From Unio delphinus (Eukaryota; Mollusca; Bivalvia; Unionida; Unionidae): 64,000 nucleotides of DNA. A program made the translations under genes and the position numbers. The stretch is from contig JAQISU010000251.1 of the NCBI GenBank assembly GCA_029339505.1, positions 46,001 to 110,000 on the forward strand, in the 5' to 3' direction. Of this stretch, positions 1 to 53,155 are shown piece after piece (position 1 is the stretch's first letter; each line of letters opens with the position of its first letter). The notes beneath the pieces were generated by a model. That model searched no databases and was not told where the DNA came from. It saw only the letters and a list, made by a program, of their open reading frames with translations.

Positions 1-1045
1 AATTCAGGTAACCAATACCTGTTGATTATTATGTGTGCGTCAACAAGGTTTCCAGAGGCAATTCCGTTGAGGAATAAAATAAAAAACTAAAACAATAGTA
101 AAAGCTTTGACAAAGTTTTTTTATTCAGTATGGCCTTCCCAGATCTGTTCAGACTGATCAAGGTTCAAACTTCATGTCTGGAATTTTCCAACAAGTTATG
201 CATGAATTGGGCATTCAGCAATTCAGATATTCTGCCTATCACCCTGAGAGCAAAGGGGCATTAGAAAGATTCCATCAGACTTTGATAAATATGATCCGAT
301 CATATAGTTTTGATACGAATAAAGATTGGGATGAAGGCATTCATTTACTATTGTTTGCTGTAAGAAAATCAGTTCAAGAATCGTTAGGCTTCAGTTCCTT
401 TGAACTGGTTTTGGACGCACTGTGCGTGGACCATTGAAGTTATTGAAAAAGAAACTTCTCTCTAATGAAGATACTGAGATCAATCTTCTTGATTATGTTT
501 CCGATTTTAGATACAAGTTATCAAAGGCTTCTGAGGTCTAAAATGAAATCAAGATATGATACAAATCGAAGGAAAATAGTTTTCAGCCTGGTGATAGAGT
601 CCTGGCTCTCTTACCAATGCCACAAAATCCTCCTCAAGCCAAATATTATGATCCCTACACAGTTGACAGGAAAATTAATAAATTAAGTTACAGGTTAAAT
701 ACTCCGGGGAGGCGCAAACAAAAACAACTCTGCCATATAAACATGCTAAAAGAGTATATTGAAAGAGATAGCCATGTTAAGCATGTAATTGATTTAGTTG
801 TACCTGTTCCACTCAGTGAAGGAATATCATCAGATTATACTGATATTGAATTGACGAATCTTTGTAATTCGGACATTATGAAAGATCTAGACCAGAAATT
901 TTCACATTTGCAATTGCAAGAAAGGAATGTACTGAAACAGTTATTATTTGAGTATGAGCACTTATTTCCAGATGTTCCTACAAGGACAAACAAAATTTTT
1001 CATGACGTTGCAATTGTAAATTCCAAAGTTGTCAAACAATTTTAA
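1..1045 (+). pseudogene. Integrase domain of Gmr1-like pol (frameshifted)
   Basis: Conceptual reading across frames gives the integrase core: YLLIIMCASTRFPEAIP near 20-75, then SDQ before base 160, then GIFQQVMHELGIQQFRYSAYHPESKGALERF (177-270; the HPES..ALE stretch carries the catalytic Glu). The C-terminal GPF/Y-like module follows as YDPYTVDRKINKLSY (about 645-692) and TPGRRKQKQLCHINMLKEYI. After it come LFPDVPTRTNKI and the start of the RT-proximal linker, ending at VVKQ near 1039. Reading frames at 174-437, 465-686 and 617-1045 are pieces of one gene broken by small indels. In an active element the product would insert the cDNA into the genome. The start codon is outside the window. Confidence 0.85.
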
Positions 1046-1170
1046 TGAACATTACCTTCATTACGAATTTACAATGTAATTACTATGCATCATTTCCTAG
1101 ATGAGATATGTGCTTTATGTATGGTAATATGTATAACTTACTTATTTAGGACACGTCTTATAACGTATTG

Positions 1171-1228
1171 AACAGTGTGACAAAAACAGATTCATTCCCA
1201 TTACCAAGAATTGACGACTGTATTGATA
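1171..1228 (+). repeat. 58 bp direct duplicate of RT sequence
   Basis: Bases 1171-1228 match 2549-2606 with a single C/T difference; they encode NSVTKTDSFPLPRIDDCID of the RT N-terminal region. The copy lies inside the insertion, 1.38 kb upstream of its partner, with no other RT sequence beside it. Confidence 0.9.
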
Positions 1229-1480
1229 GCGTTTAGCAAGTGACTTTTGTTATCTGCAGATTTGGCATGTATTGTAACCTTGTATGAATAGTTGGCGCAT
1301 ATTTTACATGTTAGTATCATAGCAGTACAATGGAAATTACATCGTATAAATGTATAATTCCACCAGGACATGGCCAAATTATTCTATAATTCCAATGTTT
1401 GGCCGTGTACTCGCCGTCAAAATACGTACTAATCCGCCATTTACACACTTTTTTTGTCAGCGAGTACTATGGAATCTGAT

Positions 1481-1513
1481 TGGCTATTGGTCACATGACC
1501 TTCCCTATAAATA
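1481..1513 (+). promoter_or_regulatory. Promoter-like block: two ATTGG boxes and a TATA box
   Basis: Two inverted CCAAT boxes (ATTGG in GATTGGCTATTGGTC, about 1479-1492) are followed by an E-box-like CACATG and by TATAAATA at 1506-1513. The spacing is that of a pol II core promoter and would put a start near 1535-1545. It lies in the insertion, so it probably belongs to an LTR or other mobile element. Confidence 0.45.
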
Positions 1514-1764
1514 GCACCACGTACATGTAATAGGGGGTTTCACTGTTATCTTGTCCAGCGTTCAGAGCAGACGGAAGCAAAGCATCGGGTTACTTGTACC
1601 CATTCAACTATATTATAATGTTTCAAGCTATGTTGGATAAACATAGTCAGGTTGCAATGGTTAGTTCAAATGAAATTTGATATGCTTGCTTGACATTACG
1701 GGGAATCAAAGAAGTTATTTATTATTCATGAGGTGACGTCTATAACCGTATTGGTTGATATGAT

Positions 1765-2100
1765 TTCACCTTCGGTTAATTATGACCGCGATTAATCAAT
1801 GTAAAGTGAAGGCGAGAGATAATTACGATAAATATAATCCTTGGAAACATACAAATTGTTCCCTCGGAAACTGATATATAAATTATTAACTTTACCAAAC
1901 CGTTACTCTCCACCTTCGTTAGAAGGTGACTCACGTTGCACCTTCACCTTACAATACTCTTCACCTTCAACACCTGAAGGTTAATACTTCACCTTATTCA
2001 CCGTCCCACTTAAGCAACTCCATCTTGTACATCCATAACGTTAATTCTATGTAATATAAATCATTATAAATATATTCTTAAAGAGGTGGAGAAGGTGCAG
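1765..2100. repeat. Cluster of CACCTTC / GAAGGTG motifs
   Basis: CACCTTC or its complement recurs about ten times. It includes the inverted pair CACCTTC-GTTA-GAAGGTG near 1912-1929, runs such as GCACCTTCACCTTAC and CACCTTCAACACCTGAAGG near 1938-1982, and GGTGGAGAAGGTG near 2085-2097. It is neither a simple tandem array nor coding. Confidence 0.6.
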
Positions 2101-2374
2101 TTATATTTGAAGCTCCATTGCAACTTTCCCCACGGGAGTCGATCACCTTTGTCTCCCGTGATTCTCTGGTTTACATAATTCTGGTATTAAATCTTAAATT
2201 TTTATGTATATGTAACTGTATTGACATTCAATGATTGCATGTTCACCTGCTGTTGTACTTGATGTAATTTACAAATAAATACTTTTGATGTTGATTCTAT
2301 ACGGTCTTGTATTATTCTTTCTAATCAAAAACTAGACAGAAGAATCCAAAAATATTGTAGCCGGAAACGGCGTT

Positions 2375-3619
2375 AAACAACACCCATACAGGACGAATCC
2401 ACTCAAACAGGAATACTTCAAAAAGGAAATTTAATATTAGCTGGAGAATGATTTTATCGAGCCCAGTAAAAGTGATTGGAGTTCACCATGCATACTTGTT
2501 CCAAAACCAGATAAAACTTTCCGTATGTGCACTGATTATAGGAAGGTGAACAGTGTGACAAAAACAGATTCATTCCCATTACCAAGAATTGACGATTGTA
2601 TTGATAAAATCGGGAATGCCAATTATGTCACCAAATTTGACCTTCTGAAAGGATTTTGGCAGATTACACTAACGGAAAGAGCAAAGGAATTCTCGGCATT
2701 TGTGACTCTAGATGGACTTTACCAGTATAAAGTAATGCCATACGGGATGAAAGGGTCACCATGTACATTTCAACGTCTCATGAATATGATCACCTCTGGT
2801 CTAGAAACTTGTGATACCTATAAAGGTGACGTCATCATCTACAACGATACCTGGAAGAAACATCTAGCAACAATTCGAAAATTCTTTGACAGACTCACTG
2901 ACGCGTGTTTGACAGTTAATTTATCTAAAAGTGAGTTCTGCCGTGCTAGTGTGACTTTTTTAGAACATATTGTGGGACATGGACAAGTTAAACCAATAGA
3001 TGCTAAGGTTGAGGCTATTTCTAAATTCTCTCTGCCTGAAAATAGAAAGCGACTGATGCGATTTTTAGTTATGGCCGGATACTATCGGAAATTTTGTTCC
3101 AATTTTTCTATAATTGCAGAACCCCTGACAAATTTATTGAAGAAGAACAAGTTTTTTTGGACTGAAAAATGTCAGGAGGCTTTTGACAAGTTAAAAGCCA
3201 TACTTGAAACAGCACCAGTTCTTGCAGCTCCAAATTTCAGTCAGTCTTTCAAATTATCTGTCGATGCAAGTGATGTTGGTGTTGGAGCAGTTTTAATTCA
3301 AGACGGCAAAAAATGGTATTGAACATCCAGTGTGCTATTTTTCAAACAAATTAAATAAGCACCAGAGAAATTATTCAACTATTGAGAAGGAATGTTCGAC
3401 ATTCGTTTTGGCTTTACAACATTTTCAAGTTTATCTTAGTTCAGCTCCTTCTTCGATTACAGTTTTTAGTGACCACAACATCGTTACTTTCATCGGCAAG
3501 ATGAAAAATAAAAATCAAAGATTACTTAGGTGGAGTTTGTTATTGCAGGAATATAATCTAAACATCCGGCACATCAAAGGAAAAAATAATTTAATAGCAG
3601 ACGCTCTTTCCCGTGTATA
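2375..3619 (+). pseudogene. Reverse transcriptase and RNase H of Gmr1-like pol (inactive)
   Basis: RT begins at HPYRTNPLKQEYF (2381 on), shifts frame to NDFIEPSKSDWSSPCILVPK, then continues through MCTDYRKVNSV, FDLLKGFWQI (palm motif A) and QYKVMPYGMKGSPCTFQRLM (motif B) to YKGDVIIYNDTW. Motif C is normally YxDD; here it reads YKGD, so one catalytic Asp is lost. The connection domain (MAGYYRKFCSNFSIIAEPL) and RNase H (LSVDASDVGVGAVL, then YFSNKLNKHQRNYSTIEKEC, then FSDHNIVTF and IADALSRV) follow. A one-base slip in the A-run at about 3308-3313 breaks the frame in RNase H. The stop after LSRV at 3617-3619 is the natural pol end for this group, since no integrase follows. Confidence 0.9.
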
Positions 3620-3730
3620 ACAATATATTATATCATATACACTGTGTAATTTATACGTGTTATTTTAATCTCAGGTGTAAATTGGTTTGTGGTAAAAAGA
3701 AAGTTTTATCATATAAACATTTCTTTTTAT

Positions 3731-3744
3731 TTTATGGGGGAAGG
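3731..3744 (+). other. Polypurine tract of the LTR element
   Basis: TTTATGGGGGAAGG directly precedes the LTR start TGTTACG, after a T-rich run. This is the expected primer site for plus-strand cDNA synthesis. Confidence 0.75.
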
Positions 3745-4610
3745 TGTTACGTATATTTGATTTAAGTCATTTATTTTTATTTTAATTGTTTGTTTGTCAG
3801 ATTTAAATTTTACATTTTAAGTTTAAGATTCATTCATTAGGAGATATTTTGTTTAAAAAGTGTGTTGACCTGTACTCTACAAATAAACACCAAATGTTGA
3901 CCTCACTTATGACCTGGCTTCAGAGTTGTAAACAAGCTTTTACAATTATTGGTTGATTCCAATGACATTATGGAGCTTTGTTATAAGCATCTTTCTATTT
4001 TTAGTTCTTGAGAGTAAAAAAACAAACTGATTCTCATCTGGGTCATGCGGTGTCCACAAGACTTTTTGAACGTAAATTTGTTCTAAAAGATTCTAGAAGA
4101 TCATGTAACCCTGTGACCCCTTCCTTGTTTACGTAAAAACTGTTATATAAATTATGTTTTGGAGCGAACTATTTAGTAGAAGTTGGGCTGTTAGAATATT
4201 AAGTTGTGTTGTTTTGAGTTATTTTAAATTACCTTGTACTGGAAATTATATCAATTCGTTTGGATCAAAAGGATTTATTTTGTTATTTATCTGGAAAACA
4301 ATTGTGCTGATTGAATTTCATAAGACCAGAACTGACTTCATCACGTGACATCGTCTTCCATCTTGGATGATTCACTAAGATTCGAATTGGGAATTATTAG
4401 GACATTTTATTACCAGGACTTTTGCAATTTCACTAGTGGATTATATTTTGAATTATTTTTGGATTAATTTTGGAATTGATTCTTAAAACCATAAGTTTAT
4501 TTTTCTTTTCTGGAAAATATTTGTGCACAATAAATTATTTATTAAGTTTTTACAAGCTTGTTTTTTCACTCTTTCTATGTTACTGTTTATTCGAGCCTAA
4601 GCACATAACA
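3745..4610 (+). repeat. 3' LTR of the Gmr1-like element (866 bp)
   Basis: It begins TGTTACG and ends ACATAACA, so the terminal TGTTA/TAACA are inverted copies, as LTR ends require. It contains a TATA-like TTATATAAATT near 4142-4152 and an AATAAA near 4530, in U3-R-U5 order. A 64-codon reading frame inside it is not considered a gene. The matching 5' LTR is not in the window, so the 3' boundary rests on the terminal inverted repeat alone. Confidence 0.75.
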
Positions 4611-4856
4611 CTAGACACAGGCAATAAGTTTCATACATATCGGAAAAAACTAGATTTTAACAAGAGATGAAAGAGCACGAAAACGACTACATGACAAATA
4701 TTCAACTAAAAATAATTGATTCAATATTACCTAAAACGTATTTTTCAGCCATTGTTTACGCTATCTGAATTAATACTTTAGTATTATTAAAATGTGTTCG
4801 ATAAACGATATTTCAGATTTTACTGATGGACTACGGAAGGAAATAAGTAAAATCTA

Positions 4857-4860
<4 letters not shown>

Positions 4861-4928
<68 letters not shown>
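4861..4928. repeat. (ATT)n microsatellite
   Basis: About 23 trinucleotide units with one C interruption. Confidence 0.95.
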
Positions 4929-5660
4929 CTGAGAGTTTGATTGTAGTTAAAAGAACCACAGGACAAGACCTATAAACATTGTTAATGTAAATGTGCATTT
5001 ATTAGGCATGTTCCATACCATAATAGGATGTGACGTAAAAGCTCAAGGTGGATCTCTGATATTGCAAGTACATGTATACAAATCGATAAGAGGAAATTCA
5101 TATATACATTTTCATGAATGAGAGCAAAATACAAACTAATGTATCAAAATATAAAGTGCTGGTGGCAGGTGTCTTCCTAATATTTAATAAATATTCCCTT
5201 GCCAAATCCCCATACACCATCTGATTGGCTTGACACAATGATTAGTTTGACATATGTCCTATAACGTTATAGTGTGTAGAAAAATGAATATGACAAATAC
5301 GTGTATGCGAATGGAATAGTCAACGAAACATACATCAGAGTAGCTCAAGTGACTGATATAGGAAAGGATAGACATTTTGATCTTTATGTCAATCCAAGCA
5401 AATAAAATGATAAGAAAGGCATACTTACAAAAAAAACTTTGGTTGTCTCAGCTCACACGTAAAATAGTGAGATAACAAAAGGCTACTCTTGCTACTCAGA
5501 TAACTCGACAGATAGCATATTTGAAAAAGGATATGTTTCCTCAGTCGGTAAAATATTATGCATCAAATGAACGTCCCTCGTGAACGTGTAATGCGATTTT
5601 GAAAGTGCCGCCACTCTTACAATTTGTATACAAGATGTTCACAAATATGATCACAAATAT
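4929..5660. other. No gene seen
   Basis: AT-rich sequence with stops in all frames. I see no splice-flanked exon, family motif or repeat structure. Confidence 0.5.
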
Positions 5661-5760
5661 ACCATAACAAGTCAATCCATACCATATCAAGTCAATCCAT
5701 ACCATATCAAGTCAATCCATACCATATCAAGTCAATCAATACCATATCAAGTCAATCCAT
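5661..5760. repeat. 20 bp tandem repeat, five units
   Basis: Unit ACCATATCAAGTCAATCCAT, five copies in exact 20 bp register; units 1 and 4 differ by single bases. A degenerate relative (CCCTATGTCAAGTCAATGC) sits alone near 6545-6563. Confidence 0.95.
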
Positions 5761-6043
5761 ACTCGACTGCGAAACCAGTTAAGCACATCCCATCAAGTTT
5801 ATGCCATGCCAGTTTAGTTAACACATTACAGAAAAATAGTTTGAAAATTACAGACCTCTAAAGTGTGACCTGCAGTTGATTTCGAGATTGGAAAATATAC
5901 ATCATAAATTCCTCTGTTTAATCGGAAACCTGGCCTTCAAATAGAAATGGAACTCCATTCAAGTTTGAGACAATGACCTATCAATGTAAAAAAAACAACA
6001 AAGAAAAAACATTCCTCTCTCAGAAATTCCGTTGGCCCGTAAA

Positions 6044-6289
6044 AGTTTTGTATTAGAAGTCCGATTGTCTATCAAGGATGTCTACCCTTTCTGGCCTAGG
6101 CCGGTATTAAACTCTATACCCCTATAGTTTTGTATTAGAAGTCCGATTGTCTATCAAGGATGTCTACCCTTGCTGGCCTAGGCCGGTATTAAACTCTATA
6201 CCCCTATAGTTTTGTATTAGAAGTCCGATTGTCTATCAAGGATGTCTACCCTTGCTGGCCTTGGCTGGTATTAAACTCTCCACTCATAT
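6044..6289. repeat. 82 bp tandem repeat, three units
   Basis: Units start at 6044, 6126 and 6208 with exact 82 bp spacing. The first two are almost identical; the third diverges in its last 25 bases. Each begins AGTTTTGTATTAGAAGTCCG and units 1 and 2 contain the palindrome GGCCTAGGCC. Confidence 0.95.
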
Positions 6290-7539
6290 ATTTGTATTAA
6301 ATGTCCGGCGTTCAGTGCCAAAACAAACCACTATTCATCCATGACTACTAATGATGAAAAGGATGTTAGAAAAAATGTTAGCAAAAATATATATTCGTTG
6401 CGAATGTGTATTTATAGCTGTGTAACGATTATATTTAAGCACAATGCAATGCATCAGCGAAAGAAATTGCATATTCAGATGTAAAACATTAAATATTGAA
6501 CTATGTTTACGCATGATAACGAGCGGTTTGTGGCTAAAACCATACCCTATGTCAAGTCAATGCTATGAATAGTAATGAAAACTATTGGATTGTTTAAAGC
6601 TTTTTATTTTATTTTGTTTCACATTTTTGAATTACGTTATGTTCATTAAACATGGTTTACGTCGCCTTTTTGTCCTTTCAGTAAAGTACAAACCCCAAAA
6701 CACATATTCTTTTCTAACTACCATCATCGTAACCTACATTCATTCCAATATTCAAAAATGTCTAGTGTAATGAAATTAGTAGCATTCACACGTAGTCAAG
6801 AGTCCTTCAGACAAGATTCATGTCTTGCGGCACTGACATGTGTGACAGATGATTACTATGAGATATATAAAACATCGCTACATTCAGTCTCGAAAAGATT
6901 TATTTCAAGCACTGTTTTATCACAAGTAATCAGTGCACAAATAATTATGTGTGGAGTTATTTCAAAAATATATTTATTGGCGTCGACAAGAAATTTGATA
7001 TCACCAACTAACTATGTTATCATTCTGTTCAACATTGCTCATGTTAAAGTTACAAATTAAAACAAGGTTATCCATTCATACAATTATTTTCTGGAAGACC
7101 AACTGTTTTGGGAATATTTTGGTCATGAAGATATTTTTCATTTTATATAATGTCACCACGTCCGTCCTAAGCTATAATATGCATATGTCCTTTGTTTAAT
7201 CAGTCATCTGAAAAAAGGTCTTATATCCTTTTGGAAATATGCACTTCGATAAAGGCAATGATCCTGTATGTGGTTGGGACAAGACTGTTTACCAAAAGGT
7301 ATGGGCATCAAAGAATGAAAGCAAAATCTGAAAATCATAACAGTATGCATAACATGTCAAATTATTGCTTTTAAGCATACACAGTAGAAATAAAATTAAA
7401 TACGATCCTACGTTATTCCTACTTCAATACACATGATCACGAAAGTGAAATTAATAATTACCACACATTCTCCTACAACTGGAAAAAAGATTGTAATAGT
7501 GGATATTCATGCGGAACTGCTGACGTCAGTTCCGTGCCA

Positions 7540-7541
<2 letters not shown>
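6290..7541. other. No gene seen
   Basis: Short reading frames only (the longest 100 codons, at 6758-7060, of low-complexity composition and without a domain). I do not support any as a gene. Confidence 0.5.
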
Positions 7542-7764
<223 letters not shown>

Positions 7765-8102
7765 GAGTATAAGTAATATTGTTGTACCAAAAAAGCCTTG
7801 AATCTAGTTTCTATATCAGAAGAGGTAAGATTAAATGGTGTTAGGACCCATTTCCATTTTTACGGAGGAAACTTTATTTGCACTAGTTTTCTGAGCATGA
7901 TAAAATTATTATTCCCCCTTGGGGAAGAAGAAAACGGTTGCATGGAAACTAATATAATCAATTTGCAAGATTTTACTGAACTATGTCTGTTATAATAACA
8001 CAGCAACAATAATGAAACACAGCCAGAAACTCCAAACATTGTACATTGTAACTATCTAGCTGCCGATTTGTTTATCAGTTAAACCAGAAATTTTTTTTTA
8101 TT

Positions 8103-8138
8103 GAGTACGTTATTGAATACGTTACTGAGTACGTTTCA
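8103..8138. repeat. 12 bp tandem repeat, three units
   Basis: GAGTACGTTATT, GAATACGTTACT and GAGTACGTTTCA follow each other in register. Confidence 0.7.
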
Positions 8139-8256
8139 TGATACAACAACCTTAATGCTGTGCTGGAACAGACCATATAAAGTAAATCTGGTTTAAATTT
8201 GAATCATTCATTTCAAGATGCCATTGATGGTTGTATCTTCCTACATACTTATATAC

Positions 8257-8258
<2 letters not shown>

Positions 8259-8310
<52 letters not shown>
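8259..8310. repeat. (TA)n microsatellite
   Basis: About 26 dinucleotide units. The flanks at 7761-8258 and 8311-8786 hold no supported gene, only a 37 bp duplication near 8650-8722. Confidence 0.9.
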
Positions 8311-8312
<2 letters not shown>

Positions 8313-8786
8313 TATTTTTGTTTAAGATATAAAAGTAAGTCAGTACTATCGTGTCTCTTGCTTTACCGTAGTCTGCTGATATGCTGACTGGCATATTTCA
8401 AGTTGGGTTGAAGGTATATTTCAAATATAATTCAGCCTAATATTGCAGATTTGATTGTTCCGGATCTTTTGACATTCTGTATAGAATTAACAAGGGATTT
8501 TCGCATTATGACAATAATCACAAATTTCTGATGGGTTTTGTACGTATTAACTGAATGAAGACTCTGTATAGCTTTACGAGAGTGTCTAAAAAACACATAA
8601 CATTTTGTTGACTTCGTTCATATCATGTTTCTGGCACAGACAATATTTCGTTATGTATTAAGCTGATCATTTTAATATTTTATAGTTATGTATTAAGCTG
8701 TTTATTTTAATATTTTATTGTTATGTTCCAACTGTGTTTTCAACCCTATCATTGTATGAAGATGATGCAAGTTTGATACAAAATGG

Positions 8787-9138
8787 CTATTACAACATAG
8801 TATGCTAGTTATTACAACATAGTATGCTAGTTATTACAACATAGTATGCTAGTTATTACAACATAGTATGCTAGTTATTACAACATATTATGCTAGTTAT
8901 TACAACATAGTATGCTAGTTATTACAACATAGTATGCTAGTTATTACAACATAGTATGATAGTTATTACAACATAGTATGCTAGTTATTACAACATAGTA
9001 TGCTAGTTATTACAACATAGTATGCTAGTTATTACAACATAGTATGCTAGTTATTACAACATAGTATGCTAGTTATTACAACATAGTATGCTAGTTATTA
9101 CAACATAGTATGCTAGTTATTACAGCATAGTATGCTAG
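8787..9138. repeat. 22 bp minisatellite, sixteen units
   Basis: Sixteen units of TATTACAACATAGTATGCTAGT in exact 22 bp register. Almost all are identical; the few variants are single-base (CATATTATG near 8886, ATGATAG near 8957, CAGCATAG near 9124). The homogeneity points to recent expansion. Confidence 0.98.
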
Positions 9139-9287
9139 TTACAACTATAAAAGGTTTGCTTACAATGAAATCACTTTTAACATTTTATGCAAAACGTAGT
9201 ATAAACAAAACAAATGCTGAAATGCTAACTTATAAGACTCAAAGAAGGGTAAACTTTATAATAAAAGCGCTCCAAATCATGTAGTTA

Positions 9288-9290
<3 letters not shown>

Positions 9291-9367
<77 letters not shown>
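9291..9367. repeat. (TA)n microsatellite
   Basis: About 38 dinucleotide units. Confidence 0.95.
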
Positions 9368-9368
<1 letters not shown>

Positions 9369-9511
9369 CATTACAAAGTTTACGTCAGGTAAAATATTTC
9401 AGGATACATTGAACATACTTTGAACTACTTACTATAATATGATCGATTAAGGAAATTATCAAAATATAGTTTACTCCTCGCTTATTGGCGAATTAAAGTG
9501 GCACGCGGTTG

Positions 9512-9523
9512 CATCATCATCAC

Positions 9524-9611
<88 letters not shown>

Positions 9612-9654
9612 TAATAATAATAATAATACCAATAATACTTCTAATAATAATAAA
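9512..9654. repeat. Compound (CAT)n(AAT)n microsatellite
   Basis: (CAT)n to about 9568 changes by one base per unit into (AAT)n, which decays towards 9654. Confidence 0.95.
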
Positions 9655-11190
9655 GTAAATGTTAAGAAATATTCTGATGTAGGACAAGAGAGAAATTTTA
9701 TATAGCAATATTATGATATTCTATCTATAATTCTAACGGGACTGCAACGGACTGGCTAAATCTTGTAAAATACGTCAAAATTATCATGTTTTCTTGAGTA
9801 TTTTCTTTTTCTGAAATGAACCGATCATTGCAGGCTGAACAAGACGAGCATCAGCTCCAGGGAATCGACAACAGGATCAGCGAAATTATAATATTTGCAA
9901 TTTAGGCGATGAATGGCCATTTCTGATATAAACTTATTATTGCTATGTCGAAACTTTCTCTAAAGGTTAAACCCAAGAACGGGTTGGACTTAGCTTGCAT
10001 TCGTCTCTGCATTTGTATATCCTTGATTCCGCAGTTCGATTTGATGTGATATCAGACATAACTGGTAATGTTAAAATATTTCTTTATCTGCAGATTACAA
10101 GCATCAAAACGTTTACAAATATACATTTAAATATTTAGACGAATCGATGCAGTGCCATTATGTTAAAAGTGTTTTACGTATGGTGTATCAGAATGGTACA
10201 TAACCATTGAACTGAGGTGCCTCAACAGACTGTTTTTCACAAGAGACCTGGTAAGTTCTACCACTTGAATTACCAATTACGCTATACTAGTCTGCTTTTA
10301 CAAGTTACTTAAAGTAATTAATGCAACTGATACGAAGAGTGAGTCCGTTCGGAAGGAATTTACCTTTATTCCCTAGCGTCTAGTTGGTCACAGACACCGG
10401 GAAAAATCAGCTGTTTTCCAGTGCAGATAAATTGCTATGTCCCTTTCATGAAAGTGCAAGAGTCATCTCAGAAAGCAATTAAACTGCCTGATGATTCCGA
10501 AGTAAATTTAATGGTTATTAATAAAGAATAGCGCAAATTATATATACTAAGAAGATTTCGTTGCGTTATGTATTATCTCTTATGCAAGATAAAACGAGAA
10601 ATAGTATTATACATTGTAAGCACGACTCTTTCTTGATTTAAATGCATCCTTAAGGTAAATGTTATATATGTTTTGTTACGAACGTTCGTCAGAATGAACA
10701 AGAAATCGTGAACACGTTAAGTGACTGCTATTATTCCCATTAATCCTAGGGGATGATTTGGCATTATAATTTCTTCTCCAAGCCATTCCTGCATCTCACA
10801 TTGCCTATTCTGTCTCATCAGCCCAATCGATCGCGCTGATACATAACGAACACGTTTGTGAATCTGATTTCAACTTTCACCTGAAATGCTTAATAATTTA
10901 TTTATGTGGCATGCGCCCAAGTCACGGCAATTACCCAATCTGATTCCAAAAACACACCCACTTATGCCGACTGTTCTTGGAATGTTTACCGTATATTACC
11001 TGAACCATTCGTGCCAGAGTCTAATCATACGAGCAACCATTTTCTGTCTATATATAACTGGATACATTTACAATTCGCAAAGTATAACAAACCAAAGAAT
11101 TAAAAATAGCTCTGGCTTTTAGCAAGAATGCCAAGATTTTGAAGTTACTAATTGCAAAGACCAGAGCATTAGTTATATTTTGGGATATAT
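9655..11190. other. Upstream flank of the peptide gene, no gene seen
   Basis: No coding exon or element is supported. Frames at 10886-11122 and 10906-11103 overlap in different phases and show no family motif. Confidence 0.5.
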
Positions 11191-11198
11191 GGTATTTT

Positions 11199-11222
11199 GT
11201 GGGCGTGGATCAGGACTATATA
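11199..11222 (+). promoter_or_regulatory. Putative core promoter of the peptide gene
   Basis: A GC-box-like TGGGCGTGG (about 11200-11208) lies just upstream of TATATA at 11217-11222. A start near 11245-11250 would give a roughly 210 base 5' leader with no ATG before the signal-peptide ATG at 11458. The clean leader is the main support. Confidence 0.4.
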
Positions 11223-11457
11223 TTCATGAGTTATCCTCAAACGTAAAGCTCAGACTATACACACGGCACGATTCATTGTAAAAATTCATTTAGTCTTTTC
11301 ATCGGAACAATATACTTTCTTTCAAGAATATTGGAGAACGGGATCCAAACATTAACTGAAGCAAGGAAAGCGCCACATATCGTTTCCTTGAGATTTTGCA
11401 CTTCAACTGTCTTTGCAAAAGTGATATCGCAGCAATCTGCTCAAAAACGTTCGAAGA

Positions 11458-53155
<41,698 letters not shown>

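Larger units (their letters stand above)
1040..2374. mobile_element. Insertion of unknown class splitting the pol gene
   Basis: Pol sequence stops at VKQ (AAACAA, 1034-1039) and resumes at the same codons (AAACAA, 2375-2380), so about 1.33 kb was inserted with a possible 6 bp target duplication. The insert contains a 58 bp copy of downstream RT sequence (1171-1228), a promoter-like block (1481-1513), a cluster of CACCTTC/GAAGGTG motifs and an AATAAA near 2275. Promoter plus polyadenylation signal suggests an LTR, but I cannot find clean TG...CA ends, so the class is undecided. Confidence 0.5.
1..4610 (+). mobile_element. Gmr1-like Ty3/gypsy LTR retrotransposon, 3' part, decayed
   Basis: The visible order is integrase (1-1045), a foreign insertion (about 1040-2374), reverse transcriptase plus RNase H (2375-3619), a polypurine tract and a 3' LTR (3745-4610). 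The 5' LTR, gag and protease would lie left of the window. Sequence similarity is to Ty3/gypsy pol, but integrase precedes reverse transcriptase, the Ty1/copia-like order known from Gmr1-type elements. The stretch between the integrase and RT (LFPDVPTRTNKI, then VKQ and HPYR) joins the two halves naturally, so the order is original and not a rearrangement. Several frameshifts and stops show that the copy is inactive. The boundary sequence after the LTR is CTAGA; its target-site partner is outside the window. Confidence 0.85.

Noticed and set aside
1248..2340. A complete solo LTR inside the pol insertion
   Set aside because: TATA box, ATTGG boxes and AATAAA are in the right order, but I could not find matching TG...CA ends or a 5 bp target duplication at those points.
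4154..4670. Small frames in and after the 3' LTR
   Set aside because: They lie in LTR regulatory sequence or past its end and lack any gag/pol/env similarity.
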